DNA of 64,000 nt from Xiphias gladius (GCF_016859285.1 NC_053402.1:23197056-23261055), one strand, 5' to 3'; positions 1 to 12,919 are shown, counted from the first letter of the stretch. Program-made: numbers and translations. The notes: generated by a model from the letters alone, not told the origin.

Positions 1-2156
1 GCCTAATAATGACTCTGCTTCCGTGAGTGTAGTGGTGTGTGTGTGTGTGTGTGTGAGCTGGCCTCCCACCTGCCCAGCTCCGCATCGCAGTATGAAAACC
101 GTGCAGCCAAGAGCGGCATCTGACAAACGTGTTATTTTGACACCAATTGTGAAAACTGTGAAAAATGCCCATCACAAGGTCCCGGAGCCTGATCTGAAGT
201 CTGCAAATGGCCTGTTTTTTTCTGACCGAGAGTCTAAAATCTTTTTTAAAAAAAGACCAGAGAAAATCAGACGAATCCTCACATTGGAGAAGCTGGAACC
301 AGATAATGCTCGATTTTATTTGCTTGATAAATGGTCGAGCAATCAAATTTCACTGATTGACCAGTTGACTAATTGATTGGTTGATTTAATTGATCGCCAG
401 ACGTCTCTAGTCACGGTGTTATTGTAGGTCATGCAAGCTGGCCCAGGTGCAGCAAAATTTAGCTACATGTGCTGAAAAATGAATGGTGGCTTTGCGTCTG
501 TTCCTCTGGAACTGCTGATACGACCGAACATACCAGGAAGTTTGCACACATGTACCTTGTGCCGGCCTAACGCTGACTGCTCCTACAGAGAGCTGTGCAG
601 TCCTAGCTCCGACCTGAGAGCAGGGCAGTCAGATCAGCGAGGAGGTGCATCTCTACCGTACTGTTGGTTCCAGAGGGAGCGCACATGTGCCTTACGTGCA
701 GAGGCAGAACCTCAGCGCGCGCGTGCGTGCGTGCTGTTTGGGTCTGTCTCTGTCTGCGCCTTCGTATTTCACGTGAACGCGGCTGGGGTTTCCTGCAGCG
801 TGCCGGGCCATGTGACGGACACATGCAGGCACCGTGTGCAGCTCTGAGCTGCAAACGGGGGGCTTGTCACGGCATGAACCTGCCCGCCTTTCCTCTTCTC
901 CTTCCTCACCCCCGTCTCCCTCGGTCACTCGCTCTCACTTCCACCCTCCCCTCTCCTCTCTCCCTTTAACACTTCTCCGCTTCCCGTCGAGTCTTCCTCT
1001 CCCGCCCTCGCCGGGCTCGGCTCCGACGCAGGCCCGGACTCGGAGCCAAGGCACAGGCTGTACCCTGCAGAGATCACATGGACTCGGGTGTGCTTTTGTC
1101 ACGTGCGTGCAATGTTGTTCCAGCTCGCCGAGTCTCATCTCATCTAACCCTGCCGCTCCGCCGCCGCCGCCGCCGCCACCCACAACAACCGCAATCCCTG
1201 TGTGCCTGCGCTCTGCTCGCGAGCAGTACGGCAGGCAGCTGATCGCATTGTTATCACTGCCGACCAAAGAATGAGAGAGCGGCCGTGGTGTTTGGTGTTT
1301 TCTCTGCCCCGAACGGCCTTGCAGACGTCGAGGGTCTGTGTCAGGGTCTGTTCAGGAGGCGGACCCCCTGCTCTGTTGGCGGGGGCCAGAAGGGAAGTCA
1401 GATGTGGAGGAGGTCAAAAGGTGTGTTGTGGTGCATTCCAGAGCGTTAGCCAAGGAAAGGTGGCTCAGAGAGAGACATAAATCGGCACAGTTGCGGAGCT
1501 AAACACGGAGTTCATATTTTTATCGACATGTAGAAATAATTGAGTGCAATCAGCAGTCAGTCAGTACTTATCAGGACCTGCACTCGGAGGAGTATATCCT
1601 TTTTAATTTTATCTCTCCCATTGTTGTAGTAGCCAGTTTCCTCTGGCCTGGTCTCTTGCAAGCCGATTAGCTTCCCTCTCGAATGTCTCGTCATGTGACC
1701 TGTGGACGGGACCAGCCTGTCCCGCATGAGTGACCTGGAGGAATGAAGTCCCCTTGAGTTGAAAGTCGTGGGAAAAAAACAAAACAAAACATAACAAAAA
1801 ACAAAAACCTCTGCAGCATGCAGTTGATACATTAGTCAGACCACAGGTTTGCATCCTGCACGCGACGAAGTACAGTATTAGGCTGAGGACCAAAACCAAC
1901 GACCTGTCAGTCCGTCTCTCAGCGCTCTCTTACTTCATTCCCTCTGAAGATGTAAACCTTTTTAAAAACTGTCACGGAATTGTAGTTTCATATTTTAAAA
2001 AAAGTCTCAGTAATTTACGGAAACAGCTGAGCACTGTGGGTTTTTTTTAGGCAAACGTTACTCAAACGAGAGGAAAGAGTGCATGTGTTGGGGGCTACTT
2101 TCAGCAGCAGATTAATCCATATTGGTGCTCTAGTGAGTATTTGGGGCAGCAGGACG

Positions 2157-2187
<31 letters not shown>

Positions 2188-5100
2188 ACTGGGTCAAATA
2201 AACCACAGTGTTTGTGTTCATGGTGATGAAGGAACGTGTCGCCAGGTGCAACAGTGCGGCTCACTGATGTGTGTGTTTTCTAGATTCTGGACAACATTGG
2301 AGCATCTATGGCACAGAGGAGTAAGATGTATCGAGCTTTGGATTTTTCACACTGAACTTCTTAGTGGGATCCATTGATCATTGGTCTTTTCATGGGGTTT
2401 TCTGGACAAGAATAAAATACAGAATATCACCTTTCAGGTGGAGAAGTTCGGCCCAGTTGCGGTAGTCTGGTTAAATTCTGAAACTGTTTTAGATCCGACT
2501 GGAAAGGGAAAACAACCTTCCGCCCTTTGGGCCCCAGCTGCGCTCTTTGTCCTGTGTTACACCCAGGTCAAAGTTCGAGGCTCCGTCCGCACACACAGAT
2601 AGCACCAACAGCCCCGCTTATCGCTAACCGCGGCATTATCAGTCACACAGAGGGGTGATAACACGCAGTAACTCCGATATGATCATCTAGCGTGACACCA
2701 ACCTGCGGCCGGTGGTGAGTGTTAATAGATAAGAGCCTCACGTCTGATTCAAACTAGTTCCAGGGGTATTCAGTCCAGGCACCTGCGTATTCCGGCCTTC
2801 ACGCGGCTCCGTGTGGCTCAGCTCGGGACTACCTTTCCTGGTTTGTTAATATTAAACTTCCTGTTCGGGGGGTGGGGGCTTATTTGTCGAATCCACATTC
2901 TCCCACTTTCTCTAGCCCTGGAATGCGTCGTACATTAGCCGAGCACATTACAGGTCAATGAACGGGCATGCACGTCTACTTTTAGCCCCCGTGATCATGC
3001 TACCGTGTTTTTAACTCCATTCATTAGAGAGATCAAAATGGCCGGTGAAGGCGATTAGGACGAGGAGGGCTATTTTCAGGTTTGAGCGCAGGCACCGAGC
3101 AGATTGTCGAAGACAGCCTCTGGTTTTAGGTGGTAAGAAGCTTGCTGTCTGGCAGCGCTCAGTCTGTGAATGGTGAGGCGTTACGCTGGGCTATGCCAGT
3201 CTTAGCTTTTGGACCCATTACCTCTGCAATAAAAAATGTGGTGCAGAGGAGTATTTTCCAGTATTGCCTCGATTGATCGATCGGGTTTTTTTCGTCTCTG
3301 AAGTGACCCAAATATTCAATTTACTGTCATAAATGTCAAAGAAAAGGCTTCAAATTCAGACTTCTGAGAAGCTAGATAGTGATTAATCGCTCGTCAGAAC
3401 AGTTGCCAATTAATTATCCGTTGATTGATTGAATCAGCCAATCATTTTAGCCTTGGAAAAATCATGACGTTTTAAGGGCGCTTGTGTGCAGGCCCGGATG
3501 TTAAACCTCAGTATAGAAACGACGCGTCGCATTAAACCAGTTGCTGAAAGGCACAAAAATTATCGGCGGCAGTTTTGATAACCAGCGAGCAAATTGAATA
3601 ATTAGTCAAACAAATAATGCCCCAAATTCCAGATTCACAAGTGTGAAGATCTGATGCAAAACGGGCCATTTGAAGACAAACGGTTAATCAATTAATCAAG
3701 AAAATAAACATCCGATTAACGGATACTGAAGGTAATCCTTAGTTGCATCACTGCTGGTTGTGGTCCAGTAGCACGGAGGAAGAAATTCAGTTGGTCAACT
3801 TTATGTCTTATTTACTCTAGTGCTTCAACAATTAATAGAATAGTTGATCATCAAAATAATAATAATTAAGATCAGTTAATTATCTTTCTTTTTTTTTTTT
3901 TTAAGAACAGTTTTCTTTTGGTTTTGGACCTGTGGTCGGCCAGAGCAAGATTTTCACCCTGTTCTGACATTTCATAGACTAAAACCATTAATCATCTTAA
4001 CCGCGAAATTAATTTGCGGATCATTCAATTCTGAAATCAGTTGGTCAGATCTGATCCCGAGTCTAAACTTTCCCAGTTTTATTGAGGCAAAGCTCTTGAA
4101 ACCTTTCGGCTCCTTTTTTCTTAAATGAAAACAAACACGTGTTGATGTTTCCTTAACTTAAAATCTTAAAAATAAAGTCACTGTGTTGTCATCTGATGAA
4201 AGAGTTTCAGACCACACCCAGTCCTGCCTGCGCCTAGTGACCTGCAGCATCGTCCGCTGAAGGCATAGATGGGAAACATATGTCTGAGTAAGTTGTTTGT
4301 AGTTGTTATGTTCTCGCTGGGGAATTTTTCCACATTTATGCTCGGTTTTATGAGGTGATAATTAGATGGTTTAATAGCTCCGCATAGTTTTTCAGGAGAA
4401 CACTGTGTTCAGTGTGGGCAGAGAGATTTCATTTCCCTCGGTTCTTAACGGACCAATCGGGGGCGCTTGAGATTTTTTCACGTCTCTGACGAAGAAGCCC
4501 GTCGCTTCGTCCGGCCAGGGCGTACGGACAGCGCGGACTGAACACAGGCCACCTGTTTGTTTCTGATCTGCACACAGAGAGCAGTCAGAGCTGGGTCCGA
4601 TGGGGCCCCTTCTCGATTCTCCACCGCAGCCAAAAGCAGCCCGCCTGTGTACACTCCGACCGAAGGTCAGCGGTGTTGACGGCCCGTCGGGGCAGGCTCA
4701 CAAGCACAGGAATCTGGGTCACGATGTACGAGCTGCCAAGCGGATCAGCGGCCGGTGGAAATGCCCCGCTGCACTTTGCTGCTTTCTGTCGTATTCCTAG
4801 TTGTCGTGTTGCTTTGTCGAGGTTTTTTTTTTTTTTTGGTATCGGGGAGGGAGCGCAGGCTTGGTTCCTATCACAAAACAAGTCAGTGCTGGTGTGATGA
4901 ATCACAGAGTAATTGTTCCATCTAGGCCGGCTAATAAACTGAGTCGACCTCCACCGGTCGGCCCTGCAGCTTCGAGACAACCAGAGAAGCCTTGCTCGGC
5001 AGCCCTGCGGCAGTTCCCCGAGGGGCGGATCGCCTCCGGGCGGCGTCGGAACAAAGTCTGGTGGTCTGAGGTCAGCGGACAGGGGCTGCTGATACCTGCA

Positions 5101-5442
5101 GAGCCTGAGGATAAGGCAGTTGATTTGTTAGTGTGTGTACACCTGTGTTCTAAAAGCTTGTGTGGTAGCACCACCTGCTGGTCAGACGGGGAACACGCCT
5201 CTCTGTGCAGACAAGATGTTGTTTTTCCAGAGAAGTAGTCACTCGGGCTTCTACCGGCATTTCTTCAAGGATCAGCCCCTCGAACATACGAACATGTGAG
5301 CTCATTAGAGTTGAACTCGGAGGCGCTTAGAGTTTGGTTCCTGCCGACCTCGACCGCTTCCAACAAATATTCAGAGCCTCTTTTCAGGCCTGACTTTGCG
5401 CTCTTGCAGGCAGTTGCTAATGCGTGTTCTTTTCCTTTGCAG
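1..5442 (+). other. hlf: Intron of hlf upstream of its penultimate exon
   Basis: No coding exon is recognisable here. The amino-terminal part of HLF, encoded by the earlier exons, is absent, so the gene starts outside the window. The segment holds decayed copies of a dispersed repeat (155-395, 3262-3460, 3585-3755, 3820-4035), GT microsatellites, and a GC-rich patch at about 700-1270 with a short CCG run. ORFs in this stretch have no protein-like features and the one at 23-376 is read out of the dispersed repeat. That the segment is intron is inferred from the in-phase acceptor at 5441-5442. Confidence 0.75.
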
Positions 5443-6819
5443 CGCTGCCCTCAGCCCGTGACACCCCGAGCCCCATCGACCCAGAGTCCATTCAGGTGCC
5501 CGTGACCTACGACCCCGACCCGGCGGACCTAGCTCTGTCCAGCGTGCCCGGCCAGGAAATCTTCGACCCCAGGAAGCGCAAATTCTCCGCCGAGGAGCTG
5601 AAGCCGCAGCCCATGATCAAAAAAGCCCGGAAGGTCTTCATCCCCGAGGACCTGAAGGTGACCTGCTGCTCTGACTCGGTTTTAGCAGGGGTGGGAGTGT
5701 CAGATCTGCTGTTGGAACCTGTTGTTATGTAAACCGGTGGGGCGTCTAAGGCAGGTTCAGATCTGATAGGCTGGCAGACCCTGGACTAAAGGCCAAACAA
5801 GCTGCATTTTCAAATGGGAGGAATGGACGAAGTTGCAAAAAACAGAGAGAGAAAAAAAGCAAATCTGAATAATGATGGAACAGAAGACTGCAGCTGTTTT
5901 TTATCTCGACCCAAACCTGTAAATAACCTCAACATAAGTGAATCGTAGCTGAGTTTCTGCCTGTTCTGACTGTTCTGATGACGATTGTTTAATTCTTATT
6001 TTATTTTAAAACTGATCAATACTGAACTGGTAGAAAGAAATCTGGTTTATAAGAAAATAGGAGATGAAAAGAAAAAAGAAAAAACAGAAATCAAGATTAT
6101 TTTTTCAATTAAAATTTAGTGCTGAGACAAGACCCGAGTTTCCGTATCGATGTCAAGAGAGAACATTTTCTGACCCTTCACTTTAAGTGTACATTTAAAA
6201 AGGCCGCCCCCCCTGTGAAGCAAAATTCACAGGGGGGGCGGCTTGAACACTTGAAATGTCAGTATTTTCACACTTAAAATTCACCCCAGGATAAAAATAT
6301 AGATCTGCAGTAGCTTAACAATAATTCCTCAGCTTGAGTCAAAAAAATTAAGCTCCAAGGTTTTCAACAGAGGGTCTCTGGCCCCCTCCGGGCCGGAGGA
6401 ATGGCAGAGGTCTGTGAAATCTGATGGCAAACCACCAGAGCGGATCAGACCTACTACATTCATTCACGTAAACCGATGTTTTGGGCGTTTTCAGGTCGGA
6501 GTTTGCTCAGTAGCTGTAAAACGGGCAACTTTTGTCCGTGGGATGGACAAAGGTTGTCGGTAATTCGCGACGGAGCCCTAACCCGTCTGTTTCTGCTCTT
6601 CAGGACGACAAGTACTGGGCCCGGCGCAGAAAGAACAACGTGGCGGCCAAGCGGTCCCGGGACGCCCGGCGGCTGAAGGAGAACCAGATCGCCATCCGGG
6701 CCGGCTTCCTGGAGAAGGAGAACGCCGCTCTCCGCATGGAGGTAGCAGACTTGAGGAAGGAGCTGGGCCGCTGCAAGAACATTCTGGCTAAATACGAGGC
6801 CCGACACGGGCCCCTGTGA
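5443..6819 (+). CDS. hlf: Hepatic leukemia factor, PAR bZIP transcription factor (last two coding exons)
   Basis: HLF binds DNA as a dimer in the nucleus and belongs to the PAR bZIP group with DBP and TEF, which drive circadian and metabolic genes. Two exons are visible: 5443-5657 (acceptor ag at 5441-5442, donor gt at 5658) and 6604-6819 (acceptor cag, stop TGA). They join in phase 0 after EDLK. The first carries the proline- and acid-rich PAR domain ([31 protein letters not shown]). The second carries [12 protein letters not shown], the basic region [10 protein letters not shown], then a leucine zipper ending [14 protein letters not shown] and the KYEARHGPL end separate HLF from TEF and DBP. 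The basic region has NNVAAKR where, from memory, human HLF has NNMAAKR. The first coding exons lie off the left edge. Teleosts may have hlfa and hlfb; I cannot tell which this is. Confidence 0.95.
6203..6242. repeat. Perfect 17-base inverted repeat in the last hlf intron
   Basis: The left arm 6203-6219 (GCCGCCCCCCCTGTGAA) and right arm 6226-6242 are exact reverse complements separated by six bases (GCAAAA). The flanks are also loosely complementary (acattt...aagtgt), so the symmetry may extend further with mismatches. It lies in the 946-bp intron between the last two hlf exons. It could be the core of a decayed fold-back element or an intronic RNA hairpin. Confidence 0.85.
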
Positions 6820-9255
6820 GCCCCCGAATCCTCCAACCACCACCACCAACCCCCCCGCCCCCCTCCTCCCACCCCCCCCCCCCCGAACCCACCTTTCCTC
6901 CAGTTTGAAGGACAATGTGTATCTTTTGGTGGCACTGCCTCCCTCCTCCTCCTGTTCCTCCTCCCCTTCCCCCTCCCCCCTCAACCAACACACACACACA
7001 CACACACACACACACCTTTTCATTTTGACTTCTATCATAAGCTTCGATTTGTCTGTTCCTTCTCTTAGTTTTTGTACACATCGTTCAACTGAATATATAT
7101 ATACATATACATAGATGAATATAATATATATATATATATTTACACATACGCATACTTCCCACTTTAATGTACTGTGAGGAGCTATGAGCCAACCCACCAG
7201 CTGAGTCCCCCCCACCACCACCTCTCACTTTGGAGAATTGATGCCATGCTGTTTGTTCACTTTCATACCAATTTTATACGTGAGATCAGGTCTTAAAACT
7301 GTTGTTTTTTCCGTTTCCCTTCTTCTTCTCTGTGTTATGAACATGTGACATGTCGGAACCTGCCCCCCCCCCCTGCCAAAAAGAAAAAATCTGGTGTTTT
7401 TTTTTTTCTTAGCCCTGTACAGGGTTCATTTTTCTTCTATCAGGAATCTTCTGTTTGACCCGTCTTTGAGCTCCTCTCTCGATGTCGGCGATGCTTTTCA
7501 GTTGTCCGCCCCCCGTCCGGCTTCTCCAACAGCATCCTCAGTATTTCGACCTTCAGATAACACTTTTTTTTTTCCCCTGTGCAGTCGTGGGCGTAAATTT
7601 GCCATTTGTAAAAACCACCATTTTGGTTTTTCCTACATCACCAGGACACTGAGCAATAATTCCTGTCCAGAGCTAAACTCACGTGACCACCTAAATGCCC
7701 CCCCCCCCCCAACAGCAGATCACTACCTAGTCCAACCTCACATATTAGCCCACCTCCGTTAACTAACCTCGTTAACCTCTGCACTAATGCGTGTCTCACA
7801 ATCTGATCCGGTGCAATGTTTCCACTCGCTCAAAATTTCCTCCGCCTCATATTTATCTACCTTTTATTTCTCAGATGGAAGATTGTTGTTTTTTATACAT
7901 ATACATATATATATATGTATATGTATAATTTCTGTTAATATAATTGTTAGTATTAATACTACTCTTGACATTGTTGTCGTCTAGCCTCCTCCTTGTTTTC
8001 AGATTTTAAGCATGATTTCTTTCACAGAACGAAAAGCTATTTGCAAATCTTTTCTTTTTCTCGTTTTTGTTTTGTTTTTTTTTTGCAAAGTTGTCGAAAA
8101 TTCTCTTTGCTTCTGTTTAACTTAGCATGATCAATGAGTGTTTTTATTTTAGAAAAATCAACAGATGTCTGTAGTCTCTCTCTGTAGCTCTATGTTTGCC
8201 TTCTTTTCAAAGATGGCTGTACGAATGTAAAAGATGTCGACAAAAAAAAAAAAAAAGTTGGATGGTGTTGTCCAATACTGTGGTTAACCCAATCAATTTG
8301 TTTACTGCAAACCAAACGATTCACAACAGAGATGATATATTGGTTACAAGAGATATGTTTATATAAACCTATTCTATAAGTTGTTCTTTTTGTACAGTAT
8401 TTTTCCTATACATTACTGAACTATGTATTTTAAAGGCACAACAGATCCAGAATATTATTAAAAAAAATACAAGTATATAACTCAAAGACAAATGCATATA
8501 GTGGTATTTTAATATTCTTTATTAGCTAGGATGTGGTAGTTTTCCAGAGATTTGTGGATCTTCAGCAGCACCCAAACCTCCGGGGCAATATCATTGTCCT
8601 TATCACTACTAGTAGGATTATTATTATGATCACTATTATTATTGTTACTACTACTGCTATGACAACACTCCTGCTTAAACTCCCATTAAACTCAAGAGGA
8701 ATCAGATGCACCAAAACAAAAGGCGGTCCAGAAGAGCGAATGTACAGCTGGGCCCTTTCTCAAATCCACCAACTCGCTTCCAACGCAAAAAAAAACAAAC
8801 AAAAACACACTTTGTGACACACAGTTCATCGCGTTCGGGGTCGTAAGCTCGACCCCCGCCCCGACACGAGTCGTCTTATCTTTCCTTCAAGGGGTGAAAG
8901 TCTGAGTCTTGTTTCTGTCTGATCTGATTTTGACGGGGTGATGTTACTATGAAGGGAGGGAAACCTATAGCTGGTGTGTATTGCCGCTCCGTGTGCGTGA
9001 CTGGTTCTCTTCAGCCAATGCAGTTGTAGCGTGTCCCTGAACCTGAGTGATGGACATTGGCGAGCCCCCCCCCCCTCCAAACGTTAATCGTGTGGTCGTG
9101 TGGAGCTGTATGCTGCCAAGCTTTTTCGCCCGTCAGTCAGGAGTGGGACGTGACCCATTTGTTTTCTCTGGAGGCTGATTCTGACATTCCCGAAGTCACA
9201 TGAAAGAATAGCGACAACAGGACTCGGTATCTGTGCGTTGAATGCGAAGCTGCAT

Positions 9256-9483
9256 CCGGTTAGCTTAGCTTAGCATAGAGACCGGAAACAAGGGGAAACT
9301 GCTAGCCTGGCTCTGTAGCAGCGGCAAGTCCCACCTACCAGCACCTCTAAATTCTGTACAAAGACCGATGTGCGTGGGTTTTTTTTATTTTACACGTCAG
9401 CCTTTTGTAGAGATTTAAACAAATGAGATGCAACGTGTTGTTTTGTGAGCTTCTGAGGCTTTTGGCTAAGCTAAGCTAACCGG
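9256..9483. repeat. Fold-back interspersed repeat with TTAGCTTAGC arms
   Basis: Arms CCGGTTAGCTTAGCTTAGC (9256-9274) and its exact reverse complement (9465-9483) bound about 190 bases. The inside reads like a repeat I know from many percomorph 3' UTRs ('agaccggaaacaaggggaaact', 'ctagcctggctctgt', 'cccacctaccagcacctctaaa'), and similar sequence continues to about 9540. It sits in the hlf 3' UTR, so the mature RNA could form a long hairpin. The family name is uncertain. Confidence 0.75.
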
Positions 9484-10610
9484 CTGCCGGCTGTAGTCTC
9501 ATATCTACTGTACAGACATGGGAGTGGCATCAACCAGCGACTTAAATCCAGTAGAAAATGCATTTTTCCACTGGGCGTGATTCCACCCAGTGGTTTTGAT
9601 GGTTGGCGAATTCAAATTTAAAAGCCCAGTTCTCTATTTCATTTTGAAGTTTAGGCTGGTGGCCAGTTTAAAAAAGAAAAATTCCTCTGTAACATTTCGT
9701 TTTATGTTACAATTAAAGCAAAAGGTCCACAGATTTATTCAGCGTGGCTTGAACTTTGGGTCGATTGTATTTTTTGTTCTTTTCGGATCGGGGGGGGGGG
9801 GACCCTCTGAAAACAGGATTTAAAGGCGCAAACGTGACCAATCGGGAAAAAGCCAGTATCGGCCCGGCGAAACGGCGAAGGGACACATGGGTCTTATCAC
9901 AGTCCAGAACGTTGATCGATCCGATCCAAAGGCGTGTGCGATGTAAAACGATTCTTTTCTATCGTCTTAGTGGTTTTGGCGCTCTAGAGGGTGTGTCCCT
10001 CCCCTCACCTTTTCTGCACAGACTCACTCTAGTGTGAACAGGGTTCGTAGAGAAGGACTGGAGTGATGCCTCCTGAATGTGTGGGGCATCTTCTTATGAA
10101 ATCGTATAGAAACATATATATATATATATATAGATATAGATATATAGGAAAAAGCCAATAATTAATCCATGTGTATCCCAAAATGACCTCACCGTCGAGT
10201 GATTTCACTACCTCACCCGGAAACGTAAACCATAAATCTGAGTCTATTCCAGTGCCTTGAATACACTGACTGTTCCCCAGTCTCTCAGCAATGTAAAGCT
10301 CTCATCACAGCACCACTCGGATAGGTTCAGATTCTGCACTGAAGGGCTTCTTAGTGCATCAAAACAACAAAAAAAACAAAAAAAATCTATATATTATATA
10401 CAGTGAGGACTCTTTTTAATTTCCTATTTTGGACATTGCAAAAGACTTGTAACCATTGTATTCATGGCAACACCAACGGACTGTTTCAGAGTGTATAAAA
10501 ATACAACATAAAGGAGTATTCGGTCTCGTTCGTCATGGAATGGATGCATAACATTTATTTCTGCTGTTCAGCCCTCAGCCTCTCTTGTCTCTCTGTAATT
10601 TGTAGTGTCT

Positions 10611-10616
10611 AATAAA
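10611..10616 (+). terminator. hlf: Polyadenylation signal of hlf
   Basis: AATAAA, followed within 15 bases by a T-rich stretch (ccgttcttttctgacgtctt). It is the first strong signal with a downstream element on this strand after the hlf stop. Assignment is by position. Confidence 0.6.
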
Positions 10617-10640
10617 ATCCGTTCTTTTCTGACGTCTTGT

Positions 10641-11964
10641 CGTTTCACTCCGCTCCTCCGTTCAGAGGAGATCACAAGTATCTCCTCTGAGCAGAAACCA
10701 ATAGGTTTTCCCGCAGCATCAGGTACTGGAAACTGTCAAGGACTGAAAAAATTGGCGTCCTCCATCAGGTTCTTAGTCTGGTTTAATTATTCTTTCAGAT
10801 CACTTCTATTCTAAGTCAATAAATTGGGACATTTTGCTGATTTTAGTCTTTGTACAGCTACTTTGTATGAGGACATTAAACACGGATGCATTTACAAAAT
10901 TTGGCTAATTTTAAATAAATACAAAAAAGATTCTGTAGAAAAATCTTTAATTAATGAAGCTAGAATATTGAAAAAGAAAAGCATTGTTTTGAAACTGGTA
11001 TTGAAGCCTGGTTATCACTGTAGTGAAGTTGGCTTCATTCGCCTGTGGCCAGATTCTCAGTCCTTTTTTGATCAGATGTTTAAATTAGAAAAAAATCAGG
11101 CAACTTTGCAAATGTTATATTTTCATTTAGGATAAACTATCTGAAGTGTAGCTGCTTTGACTCAACGGTAAATCAATCTTTAAGACGACTGATGCCTTTG
11201 AGAATTTTGGTATATTTCAAGATTTCGTTGTTTTTTTTTTTTGTTATATTGAAAAAAGGCGTCACTCTTGTTTAGGATACCAACGCTCGTATCGACACGT
11301 GTAGCAGAAGAGTTAAATTCCCAGCCCTGATAATCAACCAAAAAGTGTCTCTCAAACTGGGAATCAAAAAGTTCTAAGTACCAAAACTTGACATTGAATT
11401 GATTGATTCTTAGTCTGGTTCAGATGTTTGATTCGAATAACAATTCTCACTTTAGACTATTTTATTTTGGGCACAATTTTGTTTGGCTGCTTTGTGTATA
11501 AGGACAGAATCAAACAAAAAAAAAAAAAAGGGGTTTGTAGAAGAATATTTTGACATGGGTCTCTTTATGAGAGGTATTGGAAAAAAAAAAAAAAGTTTGT
11601 ATTGTAGTGGAACCGCAACCAAAATCTTCGTGATAGCCAGCCGTGATTATCACCGGTCAATGCTCTAGCCACAGTACGTTAGAGCAAAGAACCCCACTGC
11701 AGGTTCTACGCGTCTTCTGCGTCCACTTTCTGTTCTTAAATCCCGACAGAAAGGAGGAAGGCGCACGTCACCCCGGTGTCCCCGCAGGAAACGAGTCTGA
11801 CTAATGAGGAGCCCGGTTTCCCGCTGAGAGCGACAGTCAGTCGGCGCTGGGAGAATTTAGAAGGAAACCTACACGTGCTCATTATGAACGAGGCTCTGGT
11901 CTGGAGGCGCGGACGAGGGGCGTCGTCTTTTTTTTAATTTTCACAACAGAAAGGGGATATTCAG
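10641..11964. other. Intergenic spacer between the convergent hlf and mmd genes
   Basis: AT-rich sequence with A-runs and no protein-like ORF. Parts near 11460-11620 resemble the dispersed repeat seen at 12920-13165 (aggacagaatcaaac, then an A-run, then ggtttgtag). The two genes point toward each other across this spacer of about 1.3 kb. Confidence 0.6.
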
Positions 11965-11985
11965 TATAGTGGAGGAGCATTCATG

Positions 11986-11991
11986 TTTATT
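11986..11991 (-). terminator. mmd: Polyadenylation signal of mmd
   Basis: AATAAA on the minus strand (tttatt on plus), about 1.6 kb after the mmd stop. Assignment is by position. Confidence 0.5.
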
Positions 11992-12800
11992 CAGCACCAT
12001 TAACAGCCAATGGAACAGACAAGAAGCAGTTTGGTCCCCCCCCCCCCCCCAAAAGGCCAGGATCATGTAATCCACAGAACAAACAACAGAATATACAAAC
12101 ATTACAAAACAGAGTGGTTAAGGAAATTATTTCATCAAGAGCCACGATTTAAAAATTATGCAACGATTCAGCTCAACATATCACTAAAAGGAAAGTGAGA
12201 GAAAGGTAATTTTATGAGTCAGGAGCCAACGAGCAACTTTACAAAACCAAGAGCGTGAGACAAAAAGAACGTGGAGGTTTCTGCAACGATCAAACCCACT
12301 TCAGAATACGGACAGGAAACGCTGTTCGTCACAGTGGCGAAAATCAAAAACAGAGGGAGAGACAGAATCAGCGGAAGTGTAATACTGGAATACAGTACTT
12401 CACGCTGTTCACATTACAAACCCAGTGGAACGATGCTGTTTTCATCGTACCGCCTGAGCCCACCCTCTCTCCCCTTTGGCTCACTGAGAAAAATCCCACC
12501 CGACCTGCGTCGCCTCCTGAAAGCGTTGTGAATCACCAGAAGGGGGCGCTAAATAATACTACCAGGATCAACTGTGGTTCTCAGAGAACTGAGGAATGCG
12601 TTTGGATTCAAGTCAGAAGCAAAGAAGGTGGACAAAAGAGTGGGAATCTGGATCAGAGGGGTTGAAAATGCAACCACTATTTGAAAAACAAAAACAAAAA
12701 ACAAAACGAAAAAACATAATAATAATAATAATAATAATAACAATAATACTAAAAAATAAAGAAAATGAGAAAACAAATGACCAACTTCCGTCTTTTCCTT

Positions 12801-12836
12801 TTGACTTCACACTACTGATTAGTAGTGTGAAGTCAA
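12801..12836 (-). repeat. Perfect 16-base hairpin in the mmd 3' UTR
   Basis: TTGACTTCACACTACT (12801-12816) and its exact reverse complement (12821-12836) are separated by four bases. It lies inside the predicted mmd 3' UTR, so the transcript would carry a tight stem-loop. The stem is shorter than a usual microRNA precursor and the flanks do not pair. Confidence 0.85.
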
Positions 12837-12919
12837 CTGAGTCCGCGTGCAAGTGCCTCTTCCATACGCTACATCTTTTGGTAAAGTATGGAAAGTTGGC
12901 ATTGAGTGTCTGCTCAGAT

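Larger units (their letters stand above)
6820..10640 (+). other. hlf: 3' untranslated region of hlf
   Basis: No ORF with protein character follows the hlf stop until a clear AATAAA at 10611-10616 with a T/GT-rich stretch after it. HLF transcripts are known to have long 3' ends, which fits about 3.8 kb. The stretch contains C-runs (6861-6884, 7364-7374, 7699-7710), a CA microsatellite at 6989-7014, AT dinucleotide tracts (7097-7140, 7899-7926, 10108-10146) and a fold-back repeat with 19-base arms at 9256-9483. The 3' end is inferred from the signal only. Earlier polyadenylation in the AT-rich parts is possible. Confidence 0.6.

Noticed and set aside
23..376. ORF of 117 residues at the left edge
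   Set aside because: It starts in a GT microsatellite and is read through a family A dispersed repeat; no protein similarity.
6460..7221. 253-residue minus-strand ORF over the hlf last exon
   Set aside because: Antisense of the hlf coding exon plus CA and C-rich 3' UTR; Val/Cys and Gly runs come from repeats.
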